Assembly (NCBI GenBank): GCA_020698575.1
Contig: CM036248.1
Span: 14,351,729 to 14,415,728 of the forward strand
Reading direction: 5' to 3'
Length of the DNA stretch: 64,000 nt
Source of the DNA: Bostrychus sinensis
Lineage: Eukaryota > Chordata > Actinopteri > Gobiiformes > Eleotridae
Under the pieces are notes generated by a model. That model did no database searches. It saw nothing but the letters and a program-made list of their open reading frames with translations, and had not been told where the DNA came from. A program made the translations under genes and the position numbers. This document shows positions 32,192 to 43,094 of this stretch, piece by piece (position 1 is the first letter of the stretch; the number at the start of each line of letters is the position of its first letter).

Positions 32192-32388
32192 GTGGAAGCA
32201 GGCCAAGGAAAATAATAGCATCTGTGGTAAACAGTCTTGTGCCTGGCGACAGCATGATGTTACTATCTTTTTGGTCAGCAATTCCAACTCTCTTCTGAAA
32301 ATTGTTCCCAGGCTGTGGGTCCTTATCTCTGCCTTCTCCTTAGCTCTTGGGGTATTTCACATGCATCTTTGGACAGATGAACCATTTG
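32192..32388 (+). CDS. Candidate internal exon (197 bp), unidentified product
   Basis: CTCTCTCCCTCTATCTGCCC then CATCAG is a textbook polypyrimidine tract and acceptor, and TTTG followed by GTAAGT (32389-32394) is a strong donor. One frame (codons from 32193) is open throughout for 65 codons, while the other two contain stops. The predicted segment has a charged, Cys-bearing first half and a hydrophobic stretch (LWVLISAFSLALGVFHMHLW), possibly a membrane segment. The in-frame ATG near the 3' end (MHLWTDEPF) could instead be the start codon. I do not recognise the protein, and the exon could also be 5' UTR. Confidence 0.4.
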
Positions 32389-32394
32389 GTAAGT

Positions 32395-34180
32395 ACTGTT
32401 TCATTGATTGATACTATTTGGGTCATGTTTGATATGATCTAGCTTGCAGTCTCACCAGTATCTGCTACAAAAACAACTATGTTATAAAAGTGCTGTTGTG
32501 CGAAATAAGATCTGAAGTAATTGTCAAAATATTGGTGCATTAATTCATTAAACATAGCTAGAATGTCACACATTTTTGCAATATACAAAGAATAAATAAA
32601 ATAAACCAAGAATATTTTTTGTTGTGTTTATGGTACCACAATCCTACATTATCCGCTGACAATGTATTTTAGTCATAGGTTATGGCACCATTCTTTCCAA
32701 TGCAGATATATTGTTTACCAATACTAAAAAGTCTACAGTAAACACTGCTGCATAGCTACAGTAGGTAAATATATTAAAAAAACATAGCCTACTTTGCATC
32801 ATTTCTTGGTCATGCCTTCAAGTGAGTTCTCTGTAACTTTGAGTCACCACTTGCACTTTTTCCTCCTTCCGCTCCATTGCCATTCTGTTGCTCTGCTCCA
32901 CCTCTGCTCTTTAGCTCTCTTTGAGTTTCCTGTCACTCCACCTCTTTCACCTCCTGGTATCTGTACCCAGCTTTTCCAACGTCTGATCAAAGCGAGTGCA
33001 ACTGAGCCCGAGTTCGTTCCTCCCTCTGTCAGAAGCAAAAGAAACGGGGAAAAAAAAACAAAGGCCCCATAGTTCTCTGCCGCAAATAACCTCTTCACGG
33101 CTCACAAAATCACGTACAGCTATGAGCCTATGGCAGCATAGTGCTGGGGAGATGAGTTGAGAAGTGTAGCACTGCCACTTGTTAGGTCTCTGAAGCGCTC
33201 TGTGACATGAAAGGATGCAGCTTCTAATTATCTTCTATTCAAAACCAAAACTGACGCAAGTTGTACAGAAAGACTTGACTGATAGGGGAAGATCACTGAC
33301 TTGTGTTGTGGTTGGGAGCAGGGAAATATAATGTCACTGCCTAAACAAAAGCAAAACTATCAGGAAAGCATTTCATCTCAGAGTGGAGGAACATCCAATT
33401 ATCATTACTGCTTATAGGCTACTGTCATTTACACAGTATATACCGGGTACAGGGATATGAATGCTAATTGGTCCTGTTTCAGGATGCTGTGAATTTTGCA
33501 GAGCTTGAACAAGAGTCAAAGACACTTACTTTGGTCCTACATGTTACAATCAGGTTCTCTAATACAGATACATCTAGACGAGGAAGTGTCTGATAAAGGA
33601 CCGCCCAAAAAGTATTAAACCCTAAATTTAAAGCCATACAAATTTGGTAACCAAAAATTAATAAGTAATGGCAAAATTGCTGAAAGACACAAAGCCCCAC
33701 AGTTTTACTAAAACACATATTTGACAGTGTCTGACAGACATTTAGGGGCAATGTAAGATGTGGCATTACCATAAACTTAATTAGTCCTTTTTGTTGTTTT
33801 TCTAACTGTATTATTACCTCCCAAGTTGCTCATTAGAACTGTGATTGAACACAACTAAATCATCGCATATGAAACACAGCATATCTTAACTTAAGTGCTC
33901 AGTGGGGCACAGGACTAGCAGTTGTATCAGATTTGAGTCATTGAGCGTGGCATATAATAATCAAGGTTTAAAAATCAAAGTTCAAGTACATTTTTTTCTC
34001 ATTCAGCATGTAATGAAATTTCTAAAATTAATTAATTATTTCAATTAAATTTGAGCATTTTTCAGAAAAAAAAAAGATTTCTCAAGCTATTATTTGGCCT
34101 TTCAACTACATACAAATAATGTAACATAATTCATTAAATGTAAGATGAAAGTCATGGAGAAGCTAGGTCAATCCAGCTAC
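32395..34180. other. Unannotated stretch, possible intron
   Basis: A pyrimidine-rich segment lies at 32810-33010. A 97-codon minus-strand frame at 33479-33772 has no recognisable motif. No downstream exon compatible in phase with the 32192 exon is recognised. Confidence 0.35.
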
Positions 34181-34184
34181 AGAT

Positions 34185-34268
34185 GATCACGAACCTTTAT
34201 GCCAGTCCAAATCCAGATAAATATAAACTTATGCACGCTAAGGGGCAGATAATTTTGGAGGGAAAAGC
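34185..34268 (-). repeat. Family-A repeat, degraded
   Basis: CCTTTATGCCAGTCCAAATC, CAGATAAATATAAAC and GGGGCAGATAATTTTGGAGG follow the family-A order in reverse. Confidence 0.45.
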
Positions 34269-34269
34269 T

Positions 34270-35055
34270 GAAAAAAGAAGAGGGCTGAACATAGGTTGAA
34301 AGTGTTATGCAATGAGTTCAAGCTTCTCTGCAGAAGTTACATCATTAACAAACAAATGGCCCAAATCCTGCCCCCTTTCTCTCTCTTCTGTTTTCTTCAT
34401 CTGTTTGGTAAATATTCTGGAGATTGCAGCACTCTGGTTTCATGGTTACGATCCGGTGCTGAGAGCCTGGTATAAGGCAGCGGGGAAACTGTGTGGCTCA
34501 TTATGCTCCATTAGGGTTTTTGGCTGAATCAGGAGGAGGTAGCTCTGGGCCGTATAATGAGGCAGAAATCACAAAGGACAGGGTCTCAGAGCAGGTGCCA
34601 CTGGAGCTCAAACCACCTTCTCTCTGTGTCTCTGCCAAAACTGCAGCAAAACACACACATGCACACAGAGGTGGTACTGTACGGCTGAAGTCTGCATATA
34701 CTCAAGAGTTTATATTGTGGTAAATATCTTGATGTCCTTGGTATATGACAGCATTTGTTCACATTTCATCAGCTAGTCATCACACTTATATAGGCATGTC
34801 GACTCACTGGGTGATCCATAAACTAGGTTTTTAGTTTTGAGTTGGTTAAATTTGGCCCCAGATGACAAATGCCATTTTGGGTCAAGTCTGCTTTCTCTCC
34901 GATAATTCTTAAAAAGGCTAAATTATGCACAGATGTCCTCCTGGGGGTATTAGGGGGTGTTTTGATGCATTTTAATGCATTTTCAGGGGCTAAACTTGGA
35001 TCCCACTATCAGACTAGTGGAGGAACCAACTGCATTTAACCCAATGGATCAAATC
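34270..35055. other. Unannotated stretch
   Basis: No gene or transposon boundary is seen. A short CA-rich piece lies at 34655-34672. Confidence 0.4.
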
Positions 35056-35059
35056 CAGG

Positions 35060-35471
35060 TTCCAACAAAGGGGCGTAACATCAGGCAGTGCAGCCAGGGC
35101 ACCTGCAATGGGGCCTAAGAGGTTTAGGAGCCCATTAGAGTGGGCCTCTGTTCTTCTATGATCAAGTCTGTGTTCAAAATATTCATAATAATTAGGAGCA
35201 GAACAGAGTTTTTACCATAAATTCTATTGTAAATCACATTTTTTTCAAGATAAATAATAGTTATAGTACAAAAGACTAAAGTTTCACAAAATTGCCCCTT
35301 AAAATAATAAATAAGCATCAAACTCTGGTAAAACAGCAAATGGCAACATTGTATAAACTAAAAAGCTGAATGCATGAACCTGTTGTACTAAATGTGCTTC
35401 ATAACTTTAGGGCCCATTCTGAAATCCTGCACTGGGGCCCCACATTACCAAGTTACACCACTGTTCCAACA
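35060..35471. mobile_element. hAT-like element with perfect 8 bp target duplication
   Basis: TTCCAACA is present at 35060-35067 and again at 35464-35471. Between them the element (35068-35463, 396 bp) starts AAGGGGCGTAAC and ends GTTACACCACTG, giving imperfect inverted termini (reverse complement of the right end: CAGTGGTGTAAC). CAGGGCACCTGCAATGGGGC and CCTGCACTGGGGCCCCACAT are further subterminal inverted segments. There is no coding sequence. The 8 bp duplication and CAGTGG-type end place it in the hAT superfamily. Confidence 0.8.
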
Positions 35472-35474
35472 TGA

Positions 35475-36700
35475 TCTTTTGCTAACACTATGCAGTTAGT
35501 GGAGACAAAAAATAAGGTTCTCTAAATATCAATACCAGTATTTGACACTCCATCAGAGCCTTTCATATGAAACATCCCTTCATAAAACACAGAACTTGAA
35601 GACTTTCCCTAGGGAGACAATAATGTATACTGTTATTTGCCACCCTTGGGTATGTTAAGTTATGTAATGGTATTGTTACTTTAAGAAAGATTTGGATGAT
35701 TTTTGTCTTAACTAGCTTCTGATGCTTGGAGAGTTTTTGTATACTTCGAGGACAATACATTGGCTCTACTGTATATCACTGTAACTAAAACACACATACA
35801 ATCATAAAACCATACCCAAACCCACTATGAATTTAAATGTATGTATTATGCAGTACTTGTTTGTATGAACCGTCACAAGACAATAAGCCACACATGGATT
35901 TGCAGTCTCATGCCTTGATAGGAAGAAAGAGTCGGATGTTCTAAAAGAGGAAAGACAAAACAAAAGGATCCCCATGTGACAGTAATGAACTGCGCCTGAG
36001 TCGATGCCTATAATAAGGCTGATTCTACCTGACGTTTCCTGAGAGGACTGCCTTCCTGCGCTCACTTCTTTCATCCAGAGGGGGAAAAAAAAAAACACAA
36101 AACACAGTGCCACAGAGATATCATTTGCCCACACTAAACAATTGTGTCACATGAAAAAGCGTATCACAAAGCTTTCATTGCTTTACAAAGGACACTAGAT
36201 CATCTGTCTTGATTCCCATCTCTCAGTGTGTCCTTTTGTGGCAGCGACAGAAGTTGCTTTGGTGCATCCGGCCCAATTATATGACACCAATGCACTTGTC
36301 ACAAGACTCTGGCTTATTCCTCTGTAGTTGCGGAAAAGCTTTTTTTTTTTTTTTTTTTTTTCTGTCCAGCTCTTACAACTAGGTTTGCTTGAACAGATGG
36401 GCTCCTGTCTTGGCTGCAAATGTACATTTTGCCAAAAAATAAACAGCAGCAACAAGTCTCTATATCTCACTCTATCACACCATTGGCAATAGGGATTATT
36501 GTCTCATGTTATGTGTTATCGGTACATTGTTTTCATGCTGCGGACTAATCCTCTGTTTTGTCCATAATTGGTGTCGCTGCTCTCGTATCTGTTTGAACAG
36601 CCATTTGGAAGCGATGAGGGATTTGGTTGATACAGTTCTTGTAAACACCGGATTTACAATGAATCATAAACATTCATGATACATAATTTTGTTGCTGTTC
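35475..36700. other. Unannotated stretch
   Basis: A T22 run lies at 36340-36361. No exon or transposon is seen. Short frames lack motifs. Confidence 0.4.
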
Positions 36701-36706
36701 AACATA

Positions 36707-37234
36707 ACCCATTCCAAAAAAAGTTATAAGGCACTGCAAATGTAAATAAAACTGACATTTTACCATTTCATGAATAACAAAACGTCATAAACAAATTGAT
36801 AGCAGCAACACATCTCAAAAATGTTGGGAGAGGGGTAACAAAAGACTAGAAAATCAGAATTTAGCATCTAATTTAAAGGGGCTATATTATGCTTTTTTTC
36901 AAATCAGTCTTGGTCACCTCAGGAAAAAAAGCTTATTTCTTTAAATCTTTTTTATGATTACATAAGATTGTATATATTACTACAAAATGAAAAATAGTTG
37001 TAAGGAATCAGTGTAAATAGAGATGTACATGTTTTTTTGGATAAAGGAATGAGAGAAATTAACTGGCAACATTTCGATAAGATGATGAGGTTTTCAGAAA
37101 GGCACAGTCTCTGTACCATTAGTTGTGTTTCACCTGTGTTTTCAGCCTTTTGTTGCCCCTGTCCTAACTTTTTTGAGATGTGTTGCTGTCATCAAATCCG
37201 AAATGAGCTATATTTTTCATGAAATGGTAAAATA
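36707..37234. mobile_element. DNA element with long internal inverted repeats
   Basis: About 85 bp at 36758-36845 (including CAGCAACACATCTCAAAAAT) is the reverse complement of 37147-37234 (including TTTTTTGAGATGTGTTGCTG). Outside the left arm, CCATTCCAAAAAAAGTTATA and GCAAATGTAAATAAAAC form the outer terminus of the same family, seen with both ends at 62937-63290. The right outer end is missing here. The DNA could fold into a long hairpin. The superfamily is not assigned. Confidence 0.65.
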
Positions 37235-37274
37235 TACACATCCTCTATACCTCCCCTATTATGCTCTAGTGTGA

Positions 37275-37292
37275 TTTTTTTTTTTTTTTTAT
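37275..37292. repeat. T homopolymer
   Basis: An uninterrupted T run of about 18 bases follows CTCTAGTGTGA. Confidence 0.9.
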
Positions 37293-37319
37293 TAAGTTTC
37301 TGATTTGAATTAGATAGAT

Positions 37320-37786
37320 TGGTTTATTTTGGGCACATATATCACTGCAATTAGCACAAATCCCAATGAAATAAATACATAAATAACCAAAAAAGGAATA
37401 GGCTGAAGCAAATGCTTATTTTAGCCCATCCTATGCAATCCATATAAATAAGTCACTATGTCCTGAAATGCACAGTATATAGAATTAAACCTACTAAACA
37501 TCCATAACATTATAGAGACAACAAACAAACAAACAAAAAACAAACCAAAACAAGAACATTGTCTCTCAATTTTACTCAACATTGAGACAATAGTCATTAA
37601 TAATTTTATACTTTAGACATGTTTTAAACCTTGCCAGGGAAGTACACTGATTTTTAATCCATTCCATAATTTCACCCCTAGAACTGAAACACATTTTAAT
37701 TTCACATTTATTCTTACTTTAGTACATTCAAAAATAAATAAACCTCTTAAATTATAATGACCTGCTCTTAATTTAAAGAGTCCTTG
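37320..37786 (-). pseudogene. LINE ORF2 C-terminus and 3' UTR
   Basis: On the minus strand a frame is open from about 37786 to a stop at 37613-37615 (57 codons). It includes LGVKLWNGL preceded by KVRINVKLKC and an H-Y-N-L-R-G motif. This matches the C-terminal tail of L2/Rex-like LINE proteins (H-YNTR..., then G-K-WN-LP). The remaining 290 bases to 37320 are AT-rich 3' UTR with an (AAAC)n stretch (37521-37556) and a block of AAGCAAATGCTTATTTTAGC type. It is 5'-truncated, as is usual for LINEs. Confidence 0.65.
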
Positions 37787-37799
37787 TATGCAAACTGGA

Positions 37800-38580
37800 A
37801 GAGAGAGAGATTTTTTTTTATTATTTTATTTTACACAGAGGCCCAACTTACTCAGAATTGGGCTTGTATTTACAGGACGATGCTAAAAGGCCAAAATATA
37901 CAGTCCATGTGATAAAGTGGGCTTCATATTTCGGTGCAGAGAACTCCACTTCCTCTTGGCTTCACCACCACAGCCTCACATCTTACTGGGGTCGAAAAAA
38001 AACTGCCATCCAATGAGATATCTTCCTCTCTGTGTACTATAGCTCTTCCAGATTGAGACAGAGACCAAGGCACACACTGCTGAGGACTTGAGGCCCAGAT
38101 CTGTTCACTAGCTTAGCCGTCTAAGCACTACAAATGACCCACAATATGCTTGAGTGTCCACAGGGGAAATAAAGCTTCCAGACACGAGACTCCATCACCA
38201 CTGTACGCTGGTCGAGAGAGGAAAGAGGGGGGAAACGGAGGGGCTGAGAGCGTTTAGCCATGCTTGGTTCACTGGCCTCCCGCGTCTTGTTAAGAGCCGA
38301 TGGCCACTTATGACAGGAGGGATAGGCGAGATGATGAAATGTAATGGGCCAAAAGGAAAGAGGGCTTGGCTGAAGAGGTCCGGGGAAGTGAGGAGGAAGA
38401 GGATATGAGAGCAGATGGGAGATTTGAATGGACTTAATACAAACATGAGCAAAGTTACACAGTGCCCGATCATGATTCTTGTCTTTGTTGGAAATACAGT
38501 ACTGCATGTGCAAAAGTTTAAGTGAGGTGTGAAAATGCTGTTATATGCGGATGTTTTTGTTTGTTTTTCTGTTATGAGAA
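37800..38580. other. Unannotated stretch
   Basis: The segment 38150-38420 is purine-rich and GC-richer and gives opposed open frames (130 codons minus, 84 plus) without motifs. No repeat is recognised. Confidence 0.35.
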
Positions 38581-38584
38581 TTTA

Positions 38585-38890
38585 AGGAAAGGTCTGTAAT
38601 GGGCCACAGACAAGACTATTCATTTTGGTGTAGAATTAGATCATTGTTAGATCCAGGAGTGTTTTACAAGATTCTGTACCCAATTGAGATATGGACCAAA
38701 GATAAAAACAAAACATTTGTTTTTGATGCTTTACCACTGTGTGATATAAGGGTTTTGTGGCTCAATAGAAAGAGCATTTACCCATAAACTAGAAGATCTT
38801 CAAGTTTGAGTCAAGGTCTGGGCACTATATGTTTACCATTGCAATACATGACCAGTGCCTTGACAGAGATATACACTCTCCCAGTTAAAT
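38585..38890 (+). repeat. Family-C tRNA-derived SINE, best-preserved copy
   Basis: The body begins GGTCTGTAATGGGCCACAGA and TTTTGGTGTAGAATTAGATC. The tRNA-like region has A box TGGCTCAATAGAAAGAGC (38758-38775) and B box CAAGTTTGAGTCAAGG (38801-38816), the order and spacing of an RNA polymerase III promoter. It ends GCCTTGACAGAGATATACAC. It is unusual that the tRNA-like part lies after a leading segment rather than at the start, so two elements may be joined. Confidence 0.7.
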
Positions 38891-38894
38891 TTTT

Positions 38895-39415
38895 CTCATT
38901 ATTTTTTGTAACTTTTCATACATTGACACACCTTTTTTGTTTACAGACTTTCTTAAATCCTGTCTAAGACTTTTGGACCATAATGTAGCGCTGCTTGTCT
39001 CAATATTTCACCAGTTTTGCTATTGCACAATAGGTACATCTCATTTATAGTTTGCAGCAGATGCTAGATTACTTTTTAAATATTCCTTCCACAACAACTA
39101 TTTGTTCCCCAGCTTTCTGTTGTATTCTTGTTGTTTCTGTGAAAAAACACACTCTGAATCAATTCCTCTCTGAGAGGTACTGCCAGGAAGCTGAAACTGT
39201 GAAATGCAAAATTTACTAAAAAACAAGTCAATTTTTCAACTAACAAAAATATAGACAAATAAACACATTGTAGAAGTAATTTTGTCTAAGAAAACTTCAA
39301 CTTTTATTATTAGGAAAACAGCAGAGTGGTTTAAGATCTGAATATATTGTGCTCTGTTGTCATTAACAAGAGATTAGACAGAAAGCACTTTGACCAAAAC
39401 GCTAAAATCCAAAGC
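38895..39415. other. Unannotated stretch
   Basis: No feature can be supported. Confidence 0.4.
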
Positions 39416-39417
39416 AC

Positions 39418-40121
39418 ATCAGAAGTAGGGATGGGCATTGAAACCCGGTTCCACCCAAGAACCGGTTCTGATTCTTCTAATCCAGCAGAATTGTATGCCT
39501 CCACTGTTAACAGTTCCTCTTATCAGTGCCGTTTTTAGGCAGTGTTTGTGTGAACTGCCCCGCCCTCGAGCAGTGCCTCTACTTCTTTACTTTCACTTTG
39601 CTGCAAAAAGTCCTCAATGAAAAGCTGACATTGCGCGCCGCACATGCACTGCATGTTGTTTCCCTTCTGCAATGCACACATGCTCACGGGACACGGCAGC
39701 GCTCCAAGAGAGAAATCACATAGAAGACGCAAAATACTGTGCCCACCTGTCTGACGGTGATAACACAGACTATTGTTTTGTTTAATAAGTTTAATGAGCG
39801 GCTTATTCAGACAGACAGGCGCAAGCTGCTGTTGCTGTTCCTCAATCAACAATAAAGTCAGAGTCCTGTTGATAAAAAAACAACAGTAATTTAACAGCTG
39901 TAGATTCAATACATGTTACTTCTGTTTAGTGAGCCCTTACATGCATGAAAATACAAATAAGCTTCTATTTTTGCTTCATAATAAACTGTATGGCCACAAA
40001 TTTATTTAATTGTATTCACTTTATCTATAAGGAATCAATAAAGAATTAGATTGATAAACAGAATTGGCAATGGCATTGACACTGATAAAATCTTAACAAT
40101 TCCCCCATCCCTAATCAGAAG
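39418..40121. mobile_element. Non-autonomous hAT element with perfect 8 bp duplication
   Basis: ATCAGAAG occurs at 39418-39425 and 40114-40121. The element between (39426-40113, 688 bp) starts TAGGGATGGGCATTG and ends CCCCCATCCCTA, giving 10 bp inverted termini. The left third is GC-richer (CCCGGTTCC, AAGAACCGGTTCTG) and contains a palindromic ACCGGTT pair. No transposase is encoded. The intact duplication suggests a fairly recent insertion compared with the other elements here. Confidence 0.9.
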
Positions 40122-40354
40122 TGCCAGAGACTTTGTGAATTTATAACCACCACCTGAACAGTCCTAGTAAACATTTGCACTACAAGAAAACATCAACATA
40201 CTACTAATAAAAATATGACACAGTTGCTCCCCGTTGGACTGAAAAACTGGCAAATCACAAAAAAATATATATATACTGTTGCTGGTCAGTGCAAAAAAGA
40301 GGCTATGTTGTTGCTGTTGGCAATATATTGTTCAGATTTGGATGAATTTTCCAG

Positions 40355-40610
40355 GTCAGTAATGGACCGAGGAACAAATTATTATTATTTTTGGTTGGAT
40401 CCAGAACATTGTGTGAATTATTTAAAGTATTCTGCACCAGGGTTAAGATAGGGCCAAAAATACTGACTCTAGCCACAGCGGGTCAGTAAAGGAAAAAAGG
40501 ATTGGTTTTAATGGATTTTTTACTATTATGAGATTAGGGCTTTGCAGCTCAAATGATAGAGCATTTACTCCTAAACTACAAGAATCCCTGTATTGAGCCT
40601 AAACCTAAAA
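40355..40610 (+). repeat. Family-C SINE
   Basis: GGTCAGTAATGGACCGAGGA, GATAGGGCCAAAAATACTGA, GGGTCAGTAAAGG, CTTTGCAGCTCAAATGATAG and GAGCATTTACTCCTAAACTA. The B box is degraded and the 3' end is missing. Confidence 0.6.
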
Positions 40611-40614
40611 CTTC

Positions 40615-41475
40615 CATTGGATTAGAATTAACAATATATACAAGGAGCGACTTCATGGTGACCTATTTCTTGAAAATAAATGTGCTTCCCGTCAGAATTA
40701 AAGAGGTCATGCGGGCAGCTTGTCAGTGTACACATGTTGGCAGGGTTGAGTTGGTCTTGGCCCCGCTGTGAGAAGGTCAGATCCATGCTGTTCCCAAGAG
40801 CACTGTAACCTCTTGTGGAAGTGGTCCCGCCCATATCAACGTGCTTACAAACTATTAGTGACAGGATGATTTAGCATTTGTCGCGCCATAGCCAATAAAT
40901 CTTCTACAAGTGCATTCACGGGAGGTCTGGACGTGCCCTCAACCCACTGATCCAAGTGATTTATTCTGCCTCTGATTGTCCCGTGTACTGATACTGGGTT
41001 TTGCAGTAAATTTTTCAGTTATAGTTACAACTGGGGAAGACTTACTTAGTGGGGAACTGCAGTAAAGTGAGAGGTCTTGCCTGATCCAAACCATTTTCGA
41101 CAACCGCATGTGTCCACTAAGGGTTACACAACGTACTCTGGATCCTCTGGAGTGGCCACTGTTCTAGCATCAAGAGGAAAATTACACTTTTCAAATGGGA
41201 GAAGTCTTATAGCCAGTCCTTGGCCTAAGCCGTTTGCCCTACAGCTGCCTTATCACTGCTTCCCCCATGAGTAGTTGTGTGTGATGTAGTTGCACATAGT
41301 GTATTTAATACTGGGGTGAATTCAGGTATCACAGGGGTCTAGGTCATCTTGTGTCTTATAACGTTTTTACTGAAATAATACTATGAGTTTTGGAATTTGA
41401 GTGCCACTTTTTGGATAAAGCAAGATTTAGAATAGTGGTTCTCAACTGGTCTGATTGCATTAGGTGTCGTGGTTG
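40615..41475. other. Unannotated stretch
   Basis: No repeat boundary, exon or RNA gene can be supported. AGTGGTTCTCAACTGGTCTG at 41434 resembles a hAT start without a matching end. Confidence 0.35.
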
Positions 41476-41479
41476 ACTA

Positions 41480-41705
41480 AAGGCTATCCCAGCAACTATG
41501 GGCCTTAGGCAGGGTACACACTGGACAGTGGCCAGTTAGCCGCAGACAAAAATTCACTCTGACATTTATATACTATGAACAATTTTAGAGGCACCAATTC
41601 CCTAACACAAGGGCCTCCAAACTTTGCCCTCAGAGGGCATGGGCCCAACTTTAGGCCTAACACATGCATGTTTTTGGACGGCTTCCCCAGGACCTATCTG
41701 GCAAC
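41480..41705 (-). repeat. tRNA-derived SINE body
   Basis: CTATCCCAGCAACTATGGGC, TACACACTGGACAGTGGCCA, ATTCACTCTGACATTTATAT and CACATGCATGTTTTTGGACG follow the order of the 56960-57205 copy. A non-homologous stretch (about 41595-41650) interrupts it. Confidence 0.6.
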
Positions 41706-41708
41706 CGT

Positions 41709-41731
41709 TGGTATATATATATATATATATA
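41709..41731. repeat. (TA)n microsatellite
   Basis: About ten TA units. Confidence 0.9.
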
Positions 41732-41734
41732 AAG

Positions 41735-42580
41735 AAGTACAAGATTCTGGCTTAACGTCCATCAGTCTTAGCTATGGTTAAATGAGTATTCAACAAAAAA
41801 CACAATCAGGATGACATTTAGAAGTAAACCAGAGCTAGGTCTACACCAGGACATTTATATTAACATAACTCTGTGAGTTATGTTCCTGTATGGACGATAC
41901 ACACAGATGATCTTCGCACAGATAACCACAACTTTGCATTACAAGTAGCTATGTTATGATGAGGTTATTGCAGCAATAATACATTTGCTTATATTGTGCA
42001 ACTCTAATTATACACAACACACTTATTGCTCTTTGTCTCCTGATGGATGTAGTGTCACACAACTGTAACTTTTAATTAAAAATCATAGAAGGTGATACAT
42101 GGCATTGGGTAGTGATGAAAAACCTGTGGCAACTGTATGAGATTTATGACAGAGGGCCGGCACATTTATTTACACTTTCAGAGAAGTTATGAATGCTGCT
42201 CATACATGCCATTGGTCCTGAAATGTCACCAAGTTACTTCACAAATGACAAACTTTTGAGCAGTAGCAGCAGGTTTGATGAACATTATTAGTATTTTTAC
42301 CACTGGGCTAAAAGTCACATGTGCCTATTGAGTGTTTAGTAATGAAAGGGTCAATGGACTGACTTTGGTTTTTTTTTTGTTTTTTTTTTTATGCTATTTT
42401 TAAAAGTTAGTCACAGTCTATGATGCTGAAACTGCTCTTTTTAAACTCCATCTTCTTTAGAGAAGGTTTGAAAAGAGTGCTTTAAAGTAAGTGGCATAAA
42501 GCAATTACATTTGCTACTTGTCTGCAATTTGAAGAAACTGTTATTGGTCTATTACCTTCTCTCCTTTCAGCGTTTTCCTT
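41735..42580. other. Unannotated stretch
   Basis: A T-rich run lies at 42369-42391. No gene or transposon boundary is seen. Confidence 0.4.
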
Positions 42581-42725
42581 CCCACAGCAAATCCCCTGCC
42601 TCCTAGTGATTTGCATACTGATTTGGCAGCAGTTTTACACCAGATGTCCTTCCTGATGCTAACTAGTTTATCTGGACCTGGGACAGGCACAAGGAGTACA
42701 CTGACTTGTGATCCTTTGTGGTTGG
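42580..42725 (+). repeat. Family-A interspersed repeat, near full length
   Basis: CCCACAGCAAATCCCCTGCC, TAGTGATTTGCATACTGATT, CCAGATGTCCTTCCTGATGC, GGACCTGGGACAGGCACAAG and GTACACTGACTTGTGATCC. Confidence 0.7.
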
Positions 42726-42889
42726 ATTTTTATTATATTTTATATATATCTGGACTTTTATTGGTCCTCAAAAATGGATCAAATAAGACCATAAGAGAGT
42801 ATCCACCATGGCCTTTCAGTGTTTCTAAAGGTACTTTGACTTGTTCCAGTTGTCCATGCACGTAAAAGATAATTGGTGGCTCTAAATTG

Positions 42890-43020
42890 CCTATAGGGTA
42901 TGAATGTAAGTGCAAATGGTTGTTTGTCACTGTATGCCTGCCACTATCAGCTGGCCATTGTTCCTCACCCAACTCCCAAAGCATCAAGGATCCAGAAGAA
43001 AAGGATACCCAGCAGAAAAT
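42890..43020 (+). repeat. tRNA-derived SINE 3' body
   Basis: TAAATTGCCTATAGGGTATG, AATGTAAGTGCAAATGGTTG and TTTGTCACTGTATGCC, ending in GAAAAGGATACCCAGCAGAA. Confidence 0.6.
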
Positions 43021-43094
43021 GAAGGAAGGCATTTAGTATTGCTTGTATTTTTGAATGAAGAGTCAATATTAGCATTAACAAATCAAGTCATTGA

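Noticed and set aside
33479..33772. A 97-codon minus-strand frame next to a GTAAGT donor (about 33529)
   Set aside because: No acceptor with a proper tract and no recognisable protein motif, so not enough for an exon call.
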